Source of the DNA: a virus
DNA: 31,734 nt
Direction: 5' to 3' (one strand)
IMG/VR virus record: IMGVR_UViG_3300047554_000144
Location: 1-31,734 of that record
Shown here: positions 12,715-21,483 of the stretch, in pieces
How the letters are laid out: each line of letters starts with the position of its first letter
Numbering within the stretch: position 1 is the stretch's first letter
Translations under genes and position numbers: made by a program
The notes under the pieces: model-generated
The model's input: the letters and a program-made list of their open reading frames with translations, nothing else
Told to the model about the DNA's origin: nothing
The model's database searches: none

Positions 12715-13976
12715 GTACACCTGTATCAGCGACCCCAGCATCTATTGCTACGGCTCGCAGCCCCATCTTCATCACGGGCAAGAACAACACGCTACCCAAT
12801 GACTCGCTGGATGCGATGAGCGTGAACATCAGCTCGTACACGGGAGCGCAGACCCCTGTAAGCGGAGCAACAACCTACACGCTATCTAAGAACTACTCCA
12901 TCAACGAGGTCATCAACTTTGAGGTATCTGACCTTATCCGTGAGAAGTTTCAGCATCCATTCGGCAAGGCATTCATCACCGCACCAAGCGCATCAGAAAC
13001 AGGCGAAGCAGTATGGGTACGCAGAACAGGTGATTGGACTTATTCTGATAACGGAGCAGCCCCTACTACGGGTGTGATTGGTACGGTTTACTTCTTGGCT
13101 CTTGATGGCTATAAGTCATTGGGTGAGCTTCAGAACGCAGGCGTTACTCAAGCGGGACTTGTTACCTCACGACCCTTCCAAGTGCTTGCAGGCAACTCGC
13201 AGAGCCTTGCGGTATCGTACAACACCTACTCAGGCGTTAATGGCTTTACGATTGAGATTAATGGCGTAGAATACTGGTTCTCGCTAAAGGATGAACTCGG
13301 ATGGGCTAACACGACCACGAACTCTACGCAGATGGTCATCTACATACCGAGTGGGGTAACCAACGTAGCAACATTCTTGGGCGTAACGCCAACCGATGAC
13401 TACACCATAAATCTACTTGTAAACAACGAGTGCATCAGCTACAATGACCGAGTGAAGGCTGATGGCGGAACGGTAGAGGCACTTGACTGCCTATGCGAAG
13501 CGGTAGATGCTCTTGGCGGAAACGATGACAAGGTAGCCTACGACTTTGAGGTGGTATGTGAGCCTAAGTACGACCCATACCTCATTCAGTTCGTAAACAA
13601 GTACGGGGTATCTGACTACATCACGTTCTTCAAGAAGTCAACCGAGCAGGGTAACTTCACCCAAGACCAATACCAAAAGAGCATCTATGCCGATGCATAT
13701 ACGGATGTCAACTACGTGAACGGAAAATACCAATCGTTCAATATCAATTCTCGCAACACGCTAACGCTTAACACAGGCTTCGTGGATGAGTCGTATGGTG
13801 CTATTATGGAGGAGATACTGATGAGCGAGAAGGTAGCCGTATACGAGGATGGTCAATGGGTAGCAGTTCAGCCTAATCGTGGAAGCATTGACTACCAGAA
13901 GTCGGTAAACGACAAGACCATTAACTACACGATGAGCTTCACCTATGCGTTTGACCAACGGATGCTTGTACGATGA
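12711..13976 (+). CDS. Large structural protein, probable tail component, 421 aa
   Basis: Rich in Thr, Ser, Asn and Gly with alternating strands: SINEVINFEVSDLIREKFQH near the start, a middle segment PFQVLAGNSQSLAVSYNTYS, and the motif DRVKADGGTVEALDCL at about residue 247, shared with proteins at 21049 and 24319. The last part (NTLTLNTGFVDESYGAIMEE, INYTMSFTYAFDQRMLVR) is beta-rich. There is no collagen-like or enzymatic motif. It lies between the gp10-like gene and the tail tip-like gene and overlaps both by 4 bases. A tail or baseplate structural role is likely; the exact part is unknown. Confidence 0.55.
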   Translation: MSTPVSATPASIATARSPIFITGKNNTLPNDSLDAMSVNISSYTGAQTPVSGATTYTLSKNYSINEVINFEVSDLIREKFQHPFGKAFITAPSASETGEAVWVRRTGDWTYSDNGAAPTTGVIGTVYFLALDGYKSLGELQNAGVTQAGLVTSRPFQVLAGNSQSLAVSYNTYSGVNGFTIEINGVEYWFSLKDELGWANTTTNSTQMVIYIPSGVTNVATFLGVTPTDDYTINLLVNNECISYNDRVKADGGTVEALDCLCEAVDALGGNDDKVAYDFEVVCEPKYDPYLIQFVNKYGVSDYITFFKKSTEQGNFTQDQYQKSIYADAYTDVNYVNGKYQSFNINSRNTLTLNTGFVDESYGAIMEEILMSEKVAVYEDGQWVAVQPNRGSIDYQKSVNDKTINYTMSFTYAFDQRMLVR

Positions 13977-15985
13977 ATAAGGTTGATATTTACGTCAATG
14001 GTCAACGCCTTGACATCTTCCAAGATGAGGAGATAACCATCAACCTAAGCGTGCAGAATGTGCAGGACATCAGCAAGGTGTTCACGGACTTTACGCAAGG
14101 ATTCACCGTACCTGCTACCGCAACAAACAACGCCATCTTCGGATACTACTACCGAACGGATATCAATGGCTCATTTGATGGTCGGCTACGCCAGCCAGCA
14201 AGCATTGAAATCAACTCCCTACCATTCCGCACAGGGGTAGTGGAGATTGAGAGCGTTCAGCTCAAAGGGACAGAGCCGTATGCTTATACCATCACTTTCT
14301 ATGGCGATGTGGTAAGCCTCAGCGACCTATTCGGCGATGACTACCTGTACGACTTAAACTTCAGCGCATACAATCACGCTTACACGGATAACGCAATCTT
14401 TGAACGCTTTAGCACGGAGTATGACAATGCGTTCTTTTATCCGTTGATGAGTCCTGTAAAGAATTGGGTTTACAACTCAAGTTCAAGTGAACACAGGGAT
14501 GAGAACATTGCTTGGCATAGCGGGAGCGAAAATCACGGAATCCACTACTACGAGCTGAAGCCTGCGATGAAGGTCTATGCTATATTGGATGCAATAGAAG
14601 CAAAATACGGCATAACCTTCACGGGGTCATTCCTATCCGCTAACCCATTTGTAGACCTATCGCTATGGCTGCACCGCTTTGAGGGATATATGTTCTCAAG
14701 TGGCAACGACATTGAATGGAGGCTGATTAACTTCAACCGAAATAAGGGTGGGGGAACTCAATTTAATCTTTCTACTGATACGTGGACAGTTCAAGCAGAT
14801 GCTCTTTATAATTTAGAAATTGACATAGCAAATGCTGATGTTCCTTATGAAATTGGAGTGTTCACAAATGGAGTTTTATATCAATCAAAACTTCAATCTG
14901 CTCATCCTTCTTCTACGGTTACAAGCACATTTATTGCTTTAGGTATTCCAGCTGGAACCGAAGTAAAGCTTTACATAAGACCTCAAGCTGCGACTCAATT
15001 AAACTATCAGGTAACAGATTATAATGGATACAACACTACAACATTAGTAAGTCAATTTGATGTAGACCAAACGCTTGCAGCGGTGTACACGTTTACGGTG
15101 GTTGTTACTGACCTAATGCCTGAGATTAAGGTAAAGGACTTCCTTGCTGGTATCTTGAAGATGTACAATATGGTCATCGTGCCTACGACATCTACATCGT
15201 TCCTGCTTCAGCCTCTTGAGGCGTGGTACGCAGCAGGAAGCGATAAAGACTACCAGACCTACTTTGACATCACGGAGTATGCGGTAAACCGCCCACCATT
15301 GTACCGAGAGATTGAGTTCAAATACCAAGACACGGAGCAGATACTCGGCTTCCAATATCAGAAGACCAACAATACAGGCTTTGGTGACCTTCGTAGCTTC
15401 TTCAATTTTGATGGTGAGGAGTTCATTGTGGAAGTGCCGTTTGAGTGTCCATTGTTTGAGAGGCTAACTGACCTTGACACGGGTGCGCTAACAAACGTAC
15501 TTGTTTACAAGAGCATCACGGAGAATACAAACGAGGATGGCACATTTAACAAATACTTGGGTTCGCCTGTTGTTTTCTATGCGAGCTATGGTGACTACAA
15601 CATCAGCGCAAATCCTGTTGCGTTTGTAAACTCAGATAACACCACAAGCCGACAGGTGGATGCCTGCTGGTACGCCAATACCTCAAACCTACCAACAAGC
15701 GCAGGAGCATCGTACTCTACGTGCTTTGGTGCAGACATTGACCCATATCACCTCCAGAGCGTAAGCCGTAGCCTATACAATGAATACTGGAGCGACTACA
15801 TCACCGACCTATACAACGTGAAGCGTAGGCTCTTGCAAGTAGATGCGGTGTTGCCTCTTGGTACTATCCTCACGCTGAACCTTCAGAACGGGGTGATATG
15901 GAACAACAATAAATACATCGTTAACAACGTGAGCCTGAATATGACCACAGGCAAAGCAACATTTGAACTCCTTAACGTAGTATGA
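13973..15985 (+). CDS. Tail tip/baseplate-like structural protein, 670 aa
   Basis: Starts MNKVDIYVNGQRLDIFQDEE, a beta-rich opening, then DISKVFTDFTQGFTVPAT, LPFRTGVVEIESVQLKG and TITFYGDVVSLSDLFGDDYL. The end (LQVDAVLPLGTILTLNLQNG) is also beta-rich. I recall the opening from Bacteroidetes phage tail proteins. Bases about 14740-15070 (residues 256-366) use clearly more AT-rich codons than the rest, suggesting a swapped-in beta-sandwich domain (TDTWTVQADALYNLEIDI). It is the longest gene here and lies upstream of the tape measure. Confidence 0.6.
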   Translation: MNKVDIYVNGQRLDIFQDEEITINLSVQNVQDISKVFTDFTQGFTVPATATNNAIFGYYYRTDINGSFDGRLRQPASIEINSLPFRTGVVEIESVQLKGTEPYAYTITFYGDVVSLSDLFGDDYLYDLNFSAYNHAYTDNAIFERFSTEYDNAFFYPLMSPVKNWVYNSSSSEHRDENIAWHSGSENHGIHYYELKPAMKVYAILDAIEAKYGITFTGSFLSANPFVDLSLWLHRFEGYMFSSGNDIEWRLINFNRNKGGGTQFNLSTDTWTVQADALYNLEIDIANADVPYEIGVFTNGVLYQSKLQSAHPSSTVTSTFIALGIPAGTEVKLYIRPQAATQLNYQVTDYNGYNTTTLVSQFDVDQTLAAVYTFTVVVTDLMPEIKVKDFLAGILKMYNMVIVPTTSTSFLLQPLEAWYAAGSDKDYQTYFDITEYAVNRPPLYREIEFKYQDTEQILGFQYQKTNNTGFGDLRSFFNFDGEEFIVEVPFECPLFERLTDLDTGALTNVLVYKSITENTNEDGTFNKYLGSPVVFYASYGDYNISANPVAFVNSDNTTSRQVDACWYANTSNLPTSAGASYSTCFGADIDPYHLQSVSRSLYNEYWSDYITDLYNVKRRLLQVDAVLPLGTILTLNLQNGVIWNNNKYIVNNVSLNMTTGKATFELLNVV

Positions 15986-16134
15986 AGCAGACGTATTTAG
16001 GTTATTTGATTGAACTCCTTAACTCGGATGAGTGGATTGGTGCAGGCGAGAATGTAGAAATCGCCAAAGGCAAGCACAAACTACCCGAAGGATGGAACGA
16101 ATATATTAAGTTGCAATGGCGGCAGTTGAAGTAA
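15982..16134 (+). CDS. Small protein before the tape measure, 50 aa
   Basis: ATG 15982 gives an ATGA overlap with the tail gene; TAA is at 16132-16134, 19 bases into the tape measure gene. Begins MKQTYLGYLIELLNSDEWIG and ends YIKLQWRQLK. Basic at the end. No motif; tight overlaps on both sides support it as a real gene. Confidence 0.55.
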   Translation: MKQTYLGYLIELLNSDEWIGAGENVEIAKGKHKLPEGWNEYIKLQWRQLK

Positions 16135-17654
16135 TTGAGATTAAAGGTGATGCCTCCTCCGCTATTGCGGCTCTGAAGCAGGTAGGCATAGAGGCCAACA
16201 AGACCACACAGGCCGCACAAAAGAGCAACGAGGCTATCAATGACGGCCTTGAGGCATTAGACAAGCAGACCAACGGTGCGGTATCAGCATTCCGCAGCTT
16301 ACAGGGTGGCATCAAGAGTGCTATCTCTGCATTCACTACGCTCAAGGGTGCTATCATCGCTACGGGTCTTGGTGCGCTATTGGTAGCCGTAACATCGCTC
16401 GTTACCTACTTCAAAGAAACCGAACGAGGCGGAGATAAGCTCGCTGAGGTGATGGGCTTTCTGGGAGCAGCAGTCAAGGTAGTAATAGACCGAGTAATTG
16501 GCTTAGGAGAGGCTTTGGTTAAGCTATTTGAGGGAGACTTCAAAGGAGCGATTCAAGGCGTTACAGGAGCATTCAAAGGATTGGGCGATGAGATCGCCAG
16601 AGAGAGCAAGCTTGGTCGTGAACTCGCTAAGCAGCTCAACGATGTAGAGGATGCTGAACGTGCGCTTATCGCTCAACGTGCTATCGCCAACAAGCAGATT
16701 GCAGAGGCTCGCCTTATTGCCGATGACGTTAACAAGACCACCGAGCAGCGCATCGCTGCGGTTAAACGTGCAGGCGCTATTGAAGAGCGTGTTGCTCGCC
16801 AAGAGCTTGCCGTACAACGTCAGCGTTTGTCTATCCTTCAGCAGCAGGCTGCTATGGGAGAGGTTACCGAAGAGGGACTTACTCGTATTGAAGAGGCACG
16901 TGCAAGAATCTCCGAGCTTGAGCAGGCAAACATTATGCGCAGGAAGCGTTTGCAGACCGAGACCATCGGATTGCTAAACGAAGAAATCGCAAAGACCAAA
17001 GAGCTGGAGAAGGCTCGCCAAGATGCCGAGAAAGCACGCTTTGAGAATAGCGAGAAGAAGTTTAAGAAGTACGTTGATGATTCGGTAAATGCAGCCAATA
17101 AAGGCGCAGGACAGGTAGCAAGAGTCGGACAGTTCTACACAGAGGCTATTGCCGAAGGAACGCAAAAGACATCAGCAGACTTACAGGACTACATCAACTT
17201 CACGCTTGCAAACCTTGATGCGGTAAGCCAAGCGATTAGTGGCTTCGCTGCGCTCGCAGGAGAGAACACGAAACTCAGCAAGGCACTTGCCATATCGCAG
17301 ATTGTCATTGACACGTATATGGGTGCTACCAAAGCACTCGGTGCGTACCCGCCTCCGTTTGGCGCTATCGCAGCAGCAGGCGTTATCGCAGGGGGTATCG
17401 CCAACTTGAACAAGGTAAAGTCAACGCAGATACCTACATCTGCAAGTGCTGCGCCTACGGCTACCATCTCTGCTCCTACCGCAGCATCACAACCACCGCA
17501 GTTCAACATCGTTGGGCAGAGTGGCGTGAACCAATTAGCCCAGAGCATCGGTGGTCAGTTTGACCGACCCCTACGTGCGTATGTGGTGAGCCAAGACATT
17601 AGTACTGCGCAGCAGCTACAACGCCAACGAGTAAGAACCGCAACATTCGGATAA
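16116..17654 (+). CDS. Tail tape measure protein, 512 aa
   Basis: N-terminal Ala-rich helices (SSAIAALKQVGIEANKTTQA), hydrophobic helices near 78-100 (GAIIATGLGALLVAVTSLVT), then a long coiled-coil (about 175-330: ARQELAVQRQRLSILQQQ, KELEKARQDAEKARFE). A second hydrophobic Gly/Ala-rich part follows at about 400-435 (FGAIAAAGVIAGGIANLNK), then a Pro/Thr-rich tail. This is typical of tape measure proteins, which set tail length and help DNA entry. With about 0.15 nm per residue, the tail would be roughly 75 nm. The length implies a siphovirus with a short tail. Confidence 0.8.
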   Translation: MAAVEVIEIKGDASSAIAALKQVGIEANKTTQAAQKSNEAINDGLEALDKQTNGAVSAFRSLQGGIKSAISAFTTLKGAIIATGLGALLVAVTSLVTYFKETERGGDKLAEVMGFLGAAVKVVIDRVIGLGEALVKLFEGDFKGAIQGVTGAFKGLGDEIARESKLGRELAKQLNDVEDAERALIAQRAIANKQIAEARLIADDVNKTTEQRIAAVKRAGAIEERVARQELAVQRQRLSILQQQAAMGEVTEEGLTRIEEARARISELEQANIMRRKRLQTETIGLLNEEIAKTKELEKARQDAEKARFENSEKKFKKYVDDSVNAANKGAGQVARVGQFYTEAIAEGTQKTSADLQDYINFTLANLDAVSQAISGFAALAGENTKLSKALAISQIVIDTYMGATKALGAYPPPFGAIAAAGVIAGGIANLNKVKSTQIPTSASAAPTATISAPTAASQPPQFNIVGQSGVNQLAQSIGGQFDRPLRAYVVSQDISTAQQLQRQRVRTATFG

Positions 17655-18586
17655 TGAAACTTATTGAACTAATCTTAGATGAAACGATGGCACTCACGGG
17701 GATTGATGCCATCAGCCTCGTAGAGCATCCCGCTATTGAGGAGGACTTTATTGCGCTAAAGTCAGAGCGTGTGGAGTTCGCTGCACAGGATAACGAGAAG
17801 CGCATCCTAATGGGAGCAGCACTCGTACCCAACAAACCCATCTACCGAGTGAATGGTGAGGAGGAATTCTACGTTTACTTCAGCCAAGAGACCATCCGCA
17901 AAGCGAGTGAGATGTTCTTCCAAAAGGCAAACCAGAACAACGCTACGCTTGAACACGAGGTAGAGATTAACGGACTCACGGTTGTAGAGTCTTGGATTAT
18001 TGAAGACGAAGTCCACGACAAGAGCAAGAAGTACGGCTTTGAGTTGCCTGTTGGTACGTGGATGGTTTCTATGAAAGTCAACAACCCAGAGATTTGGGAT
18101 GGCTTCGTAAAGACTGGTCGTGTCAAGGGCTTCTCTATTGAAGGCTACTTCGTTGACAAGATGAACTTCGCCAAGCAGGAGATGGAGCGTATTGAGGAGC
18201 AAGAGGCGGCTCTCCTATTGTCGCAGATTGTAGCCATCATCAAAAAGGATGGTCGCAAGAAGTCAGGCAAGCGCATGGAGCTGGAATCCTACTCTGACTA
18301 CCCACAAGCAGTACGCAATAACGCCAAGCGTGGTATCGTGTTGAACGAGAAGAATGGCAACAAGTGCGCTACGCCTGTTGGTAAGGTACGTGCTCAGCAG
18401 CTCGCACAAGGCAAACCTGTGAGCGTAGAGACCATCACTCGGATGTACTCGTACCTATCAAGAGCCGAAGAGTACTACGATGAAAACGACACCACCGCTT
18501 GCGGCACTATCAGCTACCTGCTATGGGGAGGGCTTGCTGCAAAGCGTTGGGCAGAATCTAAACTTAAAGAATTGGGCAAATTATGA
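17654..18586 (+). CDS. XkdF-like prohead protease with extra C-terminal domain
   Basis: 310 residues. Residues about 1-170 fit the XkdF-type head maturation protease: ISLVEHPAIEEDF, GAALVPNKPIYRVNG, ATLEHEVEI with His101, and VKGFSIEGYF with Ser161 as likely catalytic pair. Residues about 205-310 are a separate domain (YPQAVRNNAKRG, NGNKCATPVGKVRAQQLAQG, MYSYLSRAEEYY, ACGTISYLLWGG) that I know from other phage head genes without known function. It lies just before the scaffold and capsid genes, as expected for a protease that trims scaffold and capsid. Confidence 0.7.
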   Translation: MKLIELILDETMALTGIDAISLVEHPAIEEDFIALKSERVEFAAQDNEKRILMGAALVPNKPIYRVNGEEEFYVYFSQETIRKASEMFFQKANQNNATLEHEVEINGLTVVESWIIEDEVHDKSKKYGFELPVGTWMVSMKVNNPEIWDGFVKTGRVKGFSIEGYFVDKMNFAKQEMERIEEQEAALLLSQIVAIIKKDGRKKSGKRMELESYSDYPQAVRNNAKRGIVLNEKNGNKCATPVGKVRAQQLAQGKPVSVETITRMYSYLSRAEEYYDENDTTACGTISYLLWGGLAAKRWAESKLKELGKL

Positions 18587-18744
18587 TCCGACCACAAAAG
18601 CTACCCGTAGCCTCACCAAGAGGCGGCAACAGAGGATGCCTCTGCAAGGACAATACCTACTCACGCAAGTGCTGCGATGGCTCTCTTCCTGCTCAAGGGA
18701 TAGGCTCATTGACTGGTCAAGGTGATGTAGAACTCAACCCATAA
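18583..18744 (+). CDS. Small Cys-rich protein, 53 aa (CLCKDNTYSRKCC type)
   Basis: ATG 18583 overlaps the protease stop (ATGA); TAA is at 18742-18744. The centre reads RGGNRGCLCKDNTYSRKCC then DGSLPAQGIGS. Four cysteines in CxC and CC pairs may bind a metal. I recall the CLCKDGTYSxxCCDGS pattern from Bacteroidetes phage head regions. Function unknown. Confidence 0.6.
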   Translation: MIRPQKLPVASPRGGNRGCLCKDNTYSRKCCDGSLPAQGIGSLTGQGDVELNP

Positions 18745-18783
18745 AATGTAACAAACCAACAACCCAAAGTGAATTAGTTAGAT

Positions 18784-19377
18784 ATGAAAGCAAATAATAT
18801 CCTTAACCGCATCCTTGCCGAACTTAGCTCCATTCGTGAGGTTAAGTTTGAGCAAATGACCCTTGAGAACGGTGCTGTTCTTGAGGCTGAAGTATTTGAA
18901 GCAGGAAACGAGGTATTTGTCGTTAGTGGCGAAGACCGTGTTCCTGCTCCTGTTGGTGAGCATCTCCTTGCTGATGGCCGTGTATTGGTTATCGCTGAGG
19001 AGGGACTGATTGCCGAAATTAAAGAGAAAGCTGAAGAAGTAGAGGAGAAGGTAGAGATTGAAGTTGAGGCTTCAGTTGAAGAACCTGCTACCGAGCTTGC
19101 TGAGGTTGAAGTAAAAGAAGAAGCTCCTGCCGTTGCAGATGTTGTAGCCAAAGTGCTAGAAGAAATCGCAATGATGCGTGAGGAGATGAAAGCAATGCGT
19201 GAGGAGATGGGCGGCTACGCCAAGAAGGAAGAGATGGCTGCCGTTAAGGCTGAGCTGTCTGCTGCACCTGCTGCTAAGCCCATCAAACACAACCCCGAAA
19301 CAAAGCAAGCCAACAAGGTTGAATTTAATCGTTCTCCAAAGGCGATTGACCGAGTCCTTGCACGTCTTAATAAATAA
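18784..19377 (+). CDS. Probable scaffold or head-assembly protein, 197 aa
   Basis: Strongly acidic with a predicted coiled middle: EEGLIAEIKEKAEEVEEKVE, VLEEIAMMREEMKAMREEMG. It has a Pro/Lys linker (APAAKPIKHNPETKQ) and a basic, Arg-rich end (KAIDRVLARLNK), like scaffolds whose basic end docks on the capsid protein. The N-terminal part has strands (ENGAVLEAEVFEAGNEVFVV). It sits directly before the major capsid gene. No decoration or enzymatic motif. Role inferred from composition and position. Confidence 0.65.
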   Translation: MKANNILNRILAELSSIREVKFEQMTLENGAVLEAEVFEAGNEVFVVSGEDRVPAPVGEHLLADGRVLVIAEEGLIAEIKEKAEEVEEKVEIEVEASVEEPATELAEVEVKEEAPAVADVVAKVLEEIAMMREEMKAMREEMGGYAKKEEMAAVKAELSAAPAAKPIKHNPETKQANKVEFNRSPKAIDRVLARLNK

Positions 19378-19389
19378 TAAAACCCGAAA

Positions 19390-20316
19390 ATGGCTACGAC
19401 CACTTCAATCACTACTTCGTACGCTGGACAATTTGCCAGCAAGTACATCTCTGCTGCTCTTCTGAGCGCAGACACCCTTGACAAGGGACTCGTTGAGATT
19501 CTTCCCAACGTAAACTTCAAAACCACCCTGCAAAAGGTCAACACCGACTCTATCGTTCGTGACGCTACTTGCGACTTTGACGCTACGTCTACGCTGACCT
19601 TGACTGACCGTGTTCTTGAGGTTGAGCCTTTCCAAGTTAACCTTCAGCTTTGTAAGAAAGACTACTACGATTCTTGGATCGGTGGTCAGATGGGCTTCTC
19701 TGCTTACGATAGCATCCCTGCTTCTTTCGCTGACTTCTTGATTGCTCACGTTGCTGCTAAGACTGCCCAGAAGATTGAGCAGAACATCTGGAACGGTAAC
19801 GCTGCTTCAGCTGGTGAGTTCTCAGGCTTCCTTTCTTTGATGACTGCTGACTCTGACGTTGTTGACGTAACTGCTACGACTGTAACGGCTGCTAACGTAA
19901 TCACTGAGCTTGGTAAGGTTGTTGATGCTATCCCTGCTGCCCTTTACGGCAAGGAGGACTTGACCATCTACGTACCGCAGAACGTAGCTAAGGCTTACGT
20001 ACGTGCGCTTGGTGGCTTTGGTGCTTCAGGTCTTGGTGCTAACGGTCTTGACAACAAAGGCACGATGTGGTACGGTGACCAACCTCTGTACTTTGACGGA
20101 ATCCGTGTATCTATGGTTAACGGCCTTCCTTCTAACAAGATGGTTGCTGCTCAGTCTTCTAACCTGTTCTTCGGTACGGGTCTGCTGAACGAGCGTAACG
20201 AGGTTCGTGTCCTTGATATGGCTGACCTTGACGGCTCTGACAACATCCGTGTTATCTTGCGCTTCTTCGCAGGTGTACAATACGGTATCGGTTCTGACGT
20301 AGTTCTCTACTCTTAA
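19390..20316 (+). CDS. Major capsid protein, HK97-type
   Basis: 308 residues. Features: an early TTSYAGQFASKYISAALLSA helix, ILPNVNFKTTLQKV, ASFADFLIAHVAAKTAQKIE (spine helix), TIYVPQNVAKAYVRALGG, YFDGIRVSMVNGLPSNKMVA, NIRVILRFFAGVQYGIGSDV. These are the alternating helix and strand parts of HK97-fold capsids of Bacteroidetes phages. Codon choice is unusually uniform (GCT, TTC, AAC, CGT), as expected for the most highly made protein. It follows the scaffold and ends in a strong terminator. Confidence 0.85.
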   Translation: MATTTSITTSYAGQFASKYISAALLSADTLDKGLVEILPNVNFKTTLQKVNTDSIVRDATCDFDATSTLTLTDRVLEVEPFQVNLQLCKKDYYDSWIGGQMGFSAYDSIPASFADFLIAHVAAKTAQKIEQNIWNGNAASAGEFSGFLSLMTADSDVVDVTATTVTAANVITELGKVVDAIPAALYGKEDLTIYVPQNVAKAYVRALGGFGASGLGANGLDNKGTMWYGDQPLYFDGIRVSMVNGLPSNKMVAAQSSNLFFGTGLLNERNEVRVLDMADLDGSDNIRVILRFFAGVQYGIGSDVVLYS

Positions 20317-20341
20317 TCCGAGTACATAGTTTAAACCACGA

Positions 20342-20373
20342 GGGGGTGTGGGTTCTGCCCCGCCCCCTTTTTT
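20342..20373 (+). terminator. Terminator after the major capsid gene
   Basis: G-rich arm GGGGGTGTGGG (20342-20352), short loop, GCCCCGCCCCC (20357-20367), then TTTTTT (20368-20373). The stem has five G-C pairs at its base, one wobble and one mismatch. It would lower read-through from the capsid gene. Confidence 0.8.
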
Positions 20374-20390
20374 AATTCTAAACAATAACA

Positions 20391-20939
20391 ATGGCTTGCG
20401 ATTTAACAAAAGGGCGTGCAGTACCGTGTAAAGACGTAGTAGGTGGCATTTATGCCGTTTACTTTGTAGACTTCGGTGACTTGGGCACTATCACTTTAAC
20501 TAACGATGAGGTTACCGACATTAGCGGTACGTTCTCTGCTTACCAGTACTTGGTAAAAGGAAACTCATCTTTTGAGCAGACCTTCAACTCAAGCCGTGAG
20601 AATGGTACTACCTTCTTCACGCAGACGTTGAACCTGACTTTGACTAAACTCACCAAAGAGGACAACAAGGAGCTTAAGCTCTTGGCCTACGGTCGCCCTT
20701 ACGTTATCGTACAGGACTACAACGGCAACGCCTTCTTGATGGGTAAGAACTACGGAGCAGAGGTAACTGGCGGTACTATCGTAACGGGTGCTGCTATGGG
20801 TGACCTTTCAGGTTACACGCTTGTAATGGAGGCTCAGGAGCAACTGCCTGCTAACTTCATCGCAGGTGCTACGACTGCAAATCCGTTTGCAGGACTTGCT
20901 TCTGCTAACGACACGATTGTTGTAGGTAGCAATTCTTAA
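20391..20939 (+). CDS. Tail tube-like structural protein, 182 aa
   Basis: Beta-rich: MACDLTKGRAVPCKDVVGGI, GTITLTNDEVTDISGTFSAY, SSFEQTFNSSRENGTTFFTQ, TQTLNLTLTKLTKEDNKELK, YVIVQDYNGNAFLMGKNYGA. Alternating strands with a long central hairpin suit a tail tube or similar ring-forming protein. It has the same uniform codon choice as the capsid gene, so it is probably abundant. It is set off by terminators on both sides. Role inferred; it could instead be a capsid accessory. Confidence 0.55.
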   Translation: MACDLTKGRAVPCKDVVGGIYAVYFVDFGDLGTITLTNDEVTDISGTFSAYQYLVKGNSSFEQTFNSSRENGTTFFTQTLNLTLTKLTKEDNKELKLLAYGRPYVIVQDYNGNAFLMGKNYGAEVTGGTIVTGAAMGDLSGYTLVMEAQEQLPANFIAGATTANPFAGLASANDTIVVGSNS

Positions 20940-20949
20940 CGTATATTTG
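20920..20949 (+). promoter_or_regulatory. Bacteroidetes-type promoter before a terminator
   Basis: TTG (20920-20922), 19-bp spacer, TATATTTG (20942-20949): same elements and spacing as the promoter at 2204. It overlaps the end of the upstream gene. The first downstream feature is a terminator at 20990-21014, so it would make a transcript of about 60 bases unless polymerase reads through. Confidence 0.65.
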
Positions 20950-20952
20950 TAC

Positions 20953-21014
20953 TGCGCCACTGAACGGAGTGGAGCTCTTGATGGAGAGAGGGGGGCGAAA
21001 GCCTCCCTTTTTTT
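20953..21014 (+). ncRNA. Candidate small RNA between promoter and terminator
   Basis: From about 7 bases after the -7 box to the end of the T-run there are three hairpins and no gene. They are CCACT/AGTGG (20957-20961, 20968-20972), CTCT/AGAG (20975-20978, 20985-20988) and the terminator stem. Length about 60 bases. It could act as a regulator, or the block may be an attenuator for the genes from 21049 on. The exact transcription start is inferred. Confidence 0.45.
20990..21014 (+). terminator. Terminator with GAAA loop
   Basis: GGGGGGC (20990-20996), loop GAAA, GCCTCCC (21001-21007), then seven T (21008-21014). Seven pairs including one G-T wobble. A strong Rho-independent terminator. Confidence 0.85.
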
Positions 21015-21048
21015 ATACAAAAGGTTTGCGTGAGGTTATTTACTTGAG

Positions 21049-21483
21049 ATGCATATTCTACAAGTATCGGCTTCGCCTCAAACAATTACCATCATCCCTC
21101 GTGAGTTTGTTTTCTCTCAAGAGGATTTGGATTTTTACTTTGAGCGTGTGTTGCTTGATGATGGTACGCTTGAGGGCGTATTATGCGTTGAGAGCGCATT
21201 AAACAACCTTGATGGTGTTACGCTACTCTTGACCGATGAAAGCACCAACACGACTGCTACAATCAATCCTACGATTGAGGAGGCTAACGGCTTTATGTAC
21301 CTGACCTCTACCTTTACATTGGTCAACAACCGATTCTACGGACTGAAGGTATTTTACGATGGCGATTTAATCTACCGAGATAGGGTCTTCGTAACGCCAC
21401 AAACCGACTACGCCAAATTCACGGTAAACCAAAATGTCTACACGGAAGAAACAAGCTACGACAATGACTACATCATCATCTAA
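21049..21483 (+). CDS. Conserved structural-region protein, 144 aa
   Basis: MHILQVSASPQTITIIPREF, then LDFYFERVLLDDGTLEGVLC, a strand-rich middle (SALNNLDGVTLLLTDESTNT) and RFYGLKVFYDGDLIYRDRVF. The segment ERVLLDDGTLEGVLCVESAL matches a motif repeated in genes 12711 and 24319. Probably a small beta-sandwich. It overlaps the portal gene by up to 50 bases. I recall it next to portals in Bacteroidetes phages; function unknown. Confidence 0.55.
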   Translation: MHILQVSASPQTITIIPREFVFSQEDLDFYFERVLLDDGTLEGVLCVESALNNLDGVTLLLTDESTNTTATINPTIEEANGFMYLTSTFTLVNNRFYGLKVFYDGDLIYRDRVFVTPQTDYAKFTVNQNVYTEETSYDNDYIII

